From the NCBI GenBank assembly GCA_937954195.1, contig CALFYR010000068.1, forward strand, positions 1 to 9,764: 9,764 nt of DNA. Direction: 5' to 3'. The notes beneath the pieces are model-generated. The model was not told the origin of the DNA. It saw nothing but the letters and a program-made list of their open reading frames with translations, and did not search any database. Shown here one piece after another: positions 6,943 to 9,764 of this stretch. Positions within the stretch are counted from its first letter, which is position 1, and each line of letters begins with the position of its first letter. This DNA comes from an uncultured Dehalococcoidia bacterium (GTDB lineage Bacteria > Chloroflexota > Dehalococcoidia > Tepidiformales > Tepidiformaceae). The position numbers and the translations under genes were made by a program.

Positions 6943-7932
6943 ATGAGCTACCGCGCAATCGTTGTCGAAAAGCAAGACGAGGACTTTGCCGTTTCCCTGA
7001 AGGAACTCAATGAATCGGACCTCCCCGCTGGAGAGGTGACGATTCGCGTCGAGTGGAGCTCCATCAACTATAAGGATGGCCTCGCGCTCACCCCGAACGG
7101 CCGGGTCATCCGCAGTTATCCCATGGTTCCGGGCGTCGACCTTGCCGGGAGCGTTGTCGATTCCGCGGACGCGCGATTCTCGAAGGGCGATGCGGTGATG
7201 GTCACGGGGTACGATGTCGGCGTGGCCCACCCCGGCGGTTTCGCCGAACTGGCCCGCATCCCCGCCGACTGGGTGATGAAGGTGCCGGCGGGGCTTTCGA
7301 CGAAAGAGGCGATGGCGCTCGGGACGGCCGGCATGACGGCCGCCATGTCGGTGGAAGCGCTCGAACACAACGGCCTCACCGCGGGACAGGGCCCGGTCAT
7401 CGTGACAGGCTCCACCGGCGGGGTTGGAAGCACCGCCGTGAACATGCTCGCGCAGCGCGGCTACACGGTTGCCGCAAGCACAGGCAAGGAGAGCGAGCAC
7501 GCTTTCCTGCGCGAACTCGGCGCCACGGAGATCCTTACCCGCGAGGAAGTGAGCGCCGAAAGCAACCGTCCCATGGAAAGCGAGCGTTGTGCCGGGGCCG
7601 TCGACCCGGTCGGTGGCACGACCACGGCGTACCTGGTTCGAAGCATGAAGTACGACGGCGGCATCGCGCTCAGCGGACTCACGGGCGGCAATGCCTTTTC
7701 GACCACCGTCTTTCCGTTCATCCTGCGGGGTGTGAACCTCCTGGGCATCGATTCCGTGATGTGCCCGATGCCGAAGCGCGAGCACATCTGGGCCCGGCTG
7801 GGTACCGACCTCAAGCCCCGTGGCCTCCTCGATTCCATCGCGGTGGAGACGGACCTGGAAGGCGTGCAGGCAGTGTGCCAGGCCATCCTCTCGGGCAAGG
7901 TGCGTGGGCGGACGCTGGTGCGGCTGAGCTAG
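6943..7932 (+). CDS. acuI: NADPH-dependent acrylyl-CoA reductase-like oxidoreductase (AcuI/YhdH family)
   Basis: Zinc-independent medium-chain dehydrogenase/reductase of 329 residues, close to E. coli YhdH in length and pattern. Family members reduce acryloyl-CoA to propionyl-CoA with NADPH in the cytoplasm. This serves 3-hydroxypropionate or DMSP catabolism, or detoxifies the electrophile acryloyl-CoA. Hallmarks seen: WSSINYKDGLALT (38-50), YPMVPGVDLAG (59-69), GTAGMTAA (127-134), the Rossmann glycine motif VTGSTGGVGSTAV (154-166), STGKESEH (179-186, the probable NADPH phosphate contact), FPFILRGVNLLGIDSVM (257-273) and the end GRTLVRL (322-328). No zinc ligands of the alcohol dehydrogenase type are evident. 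The start ATG is set by GGAG 8 bases upstream and by alignment to the family N-terminus. It is divergent from the hydrolase operon. No other DMSP or propionyl-CoA genes are present, so a stand-alone detoxifying reductase is plausible. Family call is firm; substrate is inferred. Confidence 0.92.
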   Translation: MSYRAIVVEKQDEDFAVSLKELNESDLPAGEVTIRVEWSSINYKDGLALTPNGRVIRSYPMVPGVDLAGSVVDSADARFSKGDAVMVTGYDVGVAHPGGFAELARIPADWVMKVPAGLSTKEAMALGTAGMTAAMSVEALEHNGLTAGQGPVIVTGSTGGVGSTAVNMLAQRGYTVAASTGKESEHAFLRELGATEILTREEVSAESNRPMESERCAGAVDPVGGTTTAYLVRSMKYDGGIALSGLTGGNAFSTTVFPFILRGVNLLGIDSVMCPMPKREHIWARLGTDLKPRGLLDSIAVETDLEGVQAVCQAILSGKVRGRTLVRLS

Positions 7933-7945
7933 CGCCACCACACAT

Positions 7946-7984
7946 GGCCGCAGTGAGCCGCGGCTAACACGGCCGCTTAGCGGC
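7946..7984. repeat. Cluster of GCCGC/GCGGC inverted repeats between acuI-like and mbfA-like genes
   Basis: GCCGC occurs at 7947-7951 and 7972-7976, and GCGGC at 7960-7964 and 7980-7984. AGCCGCGGCT (7956-7965) is a perfect palindrome. GCCGC-TTA-GCGGC (7972-7984) is a perfect 5-bp hairpin with a 3-base loop. It begins 14 bases after the acuI-like stop and has no T-run, so it may be a weak or factor-dependent terminator, or a protein-binding site upstream of mbfA. Confidence 0.45.
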
Positions 7985-8013
7985 GATTGAGGCACACCAG
8001 CCGGGCGGGTTCC

Positions 8014-8019
8014 TAGACT
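8014..8019 (+). promoter_or_regulatory. Candidate -10 box for a leaderless mbfA-like transcript
   Basis: TAGACT fits TANNNT and ends 7 bases before the ATG at 8027, the spacing expected if transcription starts at the start codon. No Shine-Dalgarno sequence is seen in the preceding 20 bases, which supports a leaderless reading. TTGAGG (7987-7992) is a possible -35, but the 21-base spacing is long. Confidence 0.35.
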
Positions 8020-8026
8020 CGACGAG

Positions 8027-9157
8027 ATGACGACGACGGACCGCTCGGCTGATATCAAGCGCTACACCGCCAACCTCAAGGACGAAACCGACGGCGCCGC
8101 GCTCTACCGCCTGCTGGCAGATGCGGAGGACGACGCCCACCTCAAGGAAGTCTTCGAGCGGCTCGCGCAGAGCGAGGAGCGCCACCTCGCGTTGTGGCAG
8201 GAGAAGATCCGCGAAGCGGGCGGCACCATCCCATCTTTCCGCCCGTCGTTCAAGGTGAAATTCCTGGGTTGGGTTGCGCGCAGGTTCGGCACTGGCGCCG
8301 TCAGCCCCATCGTCACGCGCATGGAGATGGCCGCCACCACCATGTACGACGATCAGCCGGAAGCGGTCGCCGCCAACCTGCCTGCCGACGAACGCTCCCA
8401 CGCCAGGTTGTTTCGTGAAATCAGCGGCGAACCGGGGACCGGCGCTGCGGATATCGCACGAATCGAGGGCCGGCACACCGGCGCTAACGGTAACGCCCTC
8501 CGGGCCGCGGTCCTGGGTGCGAATGACGGCCTCGTTTCGAACCTGAGTCTTGTCATGGGCGTGGCGGGCGCAGGCCCGGAACGCGAATTCGTGCTGCTCT
8601 CCGGCGTGGCCGGTTGGCTGGCCGGCGCTCTGAGCATGGCGCTTGGCGAATGGGTCAGCGTGCGAAGCTCCACAGAGGCGTTCGAGCGCCAGGTAGAGAT
8701 CGAGCGAGAGGAACTTGAGTTCATGCCGGAGGAGGAACTCGAGGAGCTTACCCTTATATACCGCGCCAAAGGTCTCCAGCCGCCGGAGGCGCGCGCCACC
8801 GCCGAACGAATTCTCGGAAATAAGGACAGGGCGCTAGAGACCCTGACCCGAGAAGAGCTTGGCATGTCTGGCGACGAATCCGGACAGGCGTGGGTCGCGG
8901 CGGTCACGTCATTCCTGACGTTCAGCATTGGCGCCATTCTTCCGGTCATTCCCTGGCTTTTCGTTTCGGGAGCCGTCGGTGTCACCGCAAGTGCCGCGGC
9001 CAGCGGCGTCGGGCTCTTCCTCACCGGCGCGGTCATTACGTTCTACACCGGCCGAAGCGTGCTCTTTTCCGGTGTGCGGATGCTCGGCTTCGGTCTCGCG
9101 GCAGCGGTCGTGACGTTCAGTATCGGCCGCGTGATCGGCGTCAGCACGGGTATCTAA
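8027..9157 (+). CDS. mbfA: MbfA-type membrane-bound ferritin: ferritin-like domain fused to VIT1/CCC1 transporter
   Basis: Predicted membrane iron (possibly manganese) exporter that protects against metal and peroxide stress, as MbfA does in Agrobacterium and Bradyrhizobium. Residues 1-135 form a rubrerythrin-like four-helix domain with a plausible di-iron ligand set: Glu20 (KDETDGA), Glu50xxHis53 (SEERH), Glu100 (RMEMA) and Glu122xxHis125 (DERSH). Residues 157-376 match the VIT1/CCC1 fold. TM1 carries GANDGLVSN (164-172) and TM2 carries GEWVSVRSSTE (207-217). A charged, Glu-rich cytoplasmic helical segment (about 218-275, with EEELEEL) probably binds metal, and three hydrophobic helices (about 288-375) follow. 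The 376-residue length is in the range I expect for this fusion. ATG is the only sensible start, and it lacks a Shine-Dalgarno sequence. The downstream gene converges with 2 bp between stops. Family recognition is strong; metal and direction of transport are inferred. Confidence 0.9.
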   Translation: MTTTDRSADIKRYTANLKDETDGAALYRLLADAEDDAHLKEVFERLAQSEERHLALWQEKIREAGGTIPSFRPSFKVKFLGWVARRFGTGAVSPIVTRMEMAATTMYDDQPEAVAANLPADERSHARLFREISGEPGTGAADIARIEGRHTGANGNALRAAVLGANDGLVSNLSLVMGVAGAGPEREFVLLSGVAGWLAGALSMALGEWVSVRSSTEAFERQVEIEREELEFMPEEELEELTLIYRAKGLQPPEARATAERILGNKDRALETLTREELGMSGDESGQAWVAAVTSFLTFSIGAILPVIPWLFVSGAVGVTASAAASGVGLFLTGAVITFYTGRSVLFSGVRMLGFGLAAAVVTFSIGRVIGVSTGI

Positions 9158-9159
9158 CG

Positions 9160-9660
9160 CTAGATCAGGATTTCGAGCGTGAGCTTTCGGTCGGTCGTCC
9201 GGATCGATGTCAGCCGGTATTCGAACCCTTCCGCCAGTGAGTTCAGGCGGGCCTGGATCGGCGCTTCGACCAGTTCGGCTACCTGTTCGGGCAGGGCGAG
9301 CTGGCCCAATGACGCCGACTCAACATCGATCTGCAGTTGGCCATCCACGATGTTCGGGTTGAGAAGGATTGAGGAGCGAACGCCAACACCCAGTTCGCCG
9401 ACACCAATCTCCACGCGGACGAACCCGGTGCGTTCTACGCGTACCTCAACCTTGGGTCGTTCGGCGAAAGCCGGTAACTCGGGCAGTTCCTGCTCAACGA
9501 TCGTGGCGAGTGCTTGCTCATCCAGCGCGAGGGTCACGTTGCCGCCACCGGCGCCGTCTTCTACCTCGCCAGCTTCGAACGACGGATCGATCGTGAAGAT
9601 GAGGACGGTGGCAAGGACCCCGCACAGCCCGCCAAGAAAGAGGAGGAAGAGCGACCTCAT
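9160..9660 (-). CDS. Signal-anchored extracytoplasmic protein of unknown function
   Basis: A 166-residue protein. It starts with MRS and a hydrophobic helix (about 3-23), then a short acidic, Gly-rich linker (29-40), then a roughly 125-residue domain rich in alternating beta-strand patterns. Features are DEQALATIVEQELPEL, repeated short V/I/L strands, VDGQLQIDVESASLG and an end with DRKLTLEI. This resembles small membrane-anchored lipid-binding-like families (LmeA/DUF2993 or YpmS/DUF2140 type), but I cannot assign one. The helix probably acts as an uncleaved anchor with the domain outside. No lipobox is visible: the Cys in the helix is preceded by Gly-Gly-Leu. I chose ATG at 9660 because the hydrophobic segment follows directly. 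GTG at 9678 would add six residues and has GGGGA directly adjacent, so the start is uncertain. It converges on the mbfA-like gene, so it probably has its own promoter at the right edge. Confidence 0.7.
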   Translation of the reverse strand: MRSLFLLFLGGLCGVLATVLIFTIDPSFEAGEVEDGAGGGNVTLALDEQALATIVEQELPELPAFAERPKVEVRVERTGFVRVEIGVGELGVGVRSSILLNPNIVDGQLQIDVESASLGQLALPEQVAELVEAPIQARLNSLAEGFEYRLTSIRTTDRKLTLEILI

Positions 9661-9743
9661 GGGGCAAGCAAGATGCACTCCCCGGGGATTCTGGGCAACC
9701 TGTCCGGGGCCCTTGCGCGAAACGCCAGGTTAGCGCGATACTG

Positions 9744-9764
9744 ATGTTTCTGGTGGCTAGAGCG
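9744..9764 (+). CDS. Possible start of a further gene, cut by the window end
   Basis: ATG at 9744 opens a frame of seven codons (MFLVARA) to the edge, divergent from the signal-anchored gene. Only a weak AGG (9728-9730) lies upstream. Too short to judge; listed because the position fits a divergent gene. Confidence 0.12.

Noticed and set aside
6901..8058. Minus-strand open frame of about 385 codons across the acuI-like gene
   Set aside because: It is a shadow of a strongly recognised AcuI/YhdH protein and has no family features of its own.
9601..9660. Lipoprotein signal in the signal-anchored gene
   Set aside because: The Cys in the hydrophobic helix follows Gly-Gly-Leu, not a lipobox, and hydrophobic residues continue after it.
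9680..9743. GC-rich palindromic bits (CCCCGGGG, GGGGCCC, GCGCG) near the right edge as a terminator or operator
   Set aside because: The stems are short, self-complementary by composition and lack a T-run, so they cannot be told from chance in GC-rich sequence.

Overview
The window comes from a high-GC bacterium. The organisation, the Pro/Thr-rich linker ahead of a sortase-type tail and the large modular surface protein would fit a Chloroflexota lineage, possibly Dehalococcoidia/Tepidiformia-like. That assignment is inferred from protein style only; no rRNA or marker gene is present. Coding density is very high: no gene-free stretch exceeds about 112 bases.

Bases 2-4549 (+) hold one giant, 5'-truncated, secreted and wall- or membrane-anchored protein. 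It starts with a beta-sandwich-like domain. Next come CARDB/DUF11-like modules with paired cysteines and one unassigned domain. Six tandem SpaA/Cna_B-like domains follow, each with a candidate Lys-Glu-Asn isopeptide triad, then a CxxC, a Pro/Thr/Ser linker and an LPxTG-like tail. It looks like a rigid, protease-resistant stalk or adhesin, and it is the most interesting object here.

Bases 4546-6830 (-) are a two-gene operon running towards it. A cytoplasmic serine beta-lactamase/esterase-family protein comes first and an epoxide-hydrolase-type alpha/beta hydrolase second. They are joined by a GTGA stop/start overlap. The hydrolase stop codon interlocks with that of the giant gene.

Bases 6943-7932 (+) encode an acrylyl-CoA reductase-type oxidoreductase (AcuI/YhdH), divergent from the operon across 112 bp. 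After a 94-bp gap containing GC-rich inverted repeats, 8027-9157 (+) encodes an MbfA-type protein, a ferritin-like domain fused to a VIT1/CCC1 membrane transporter. It is preceded by a -10-like box placed as for a leaderless transcript. A small signal-anchored protein of unknown function (9160-9660, -) converges on it with 2 bp between the stop codons.

Apart from the operon pair, the genes look like ordinary housekeeping, detoxification and iron-handling functions rather than one linked system. I see no CRISPR array, mobile element, toxin-antitoxin pair, tRNA or rRNA.
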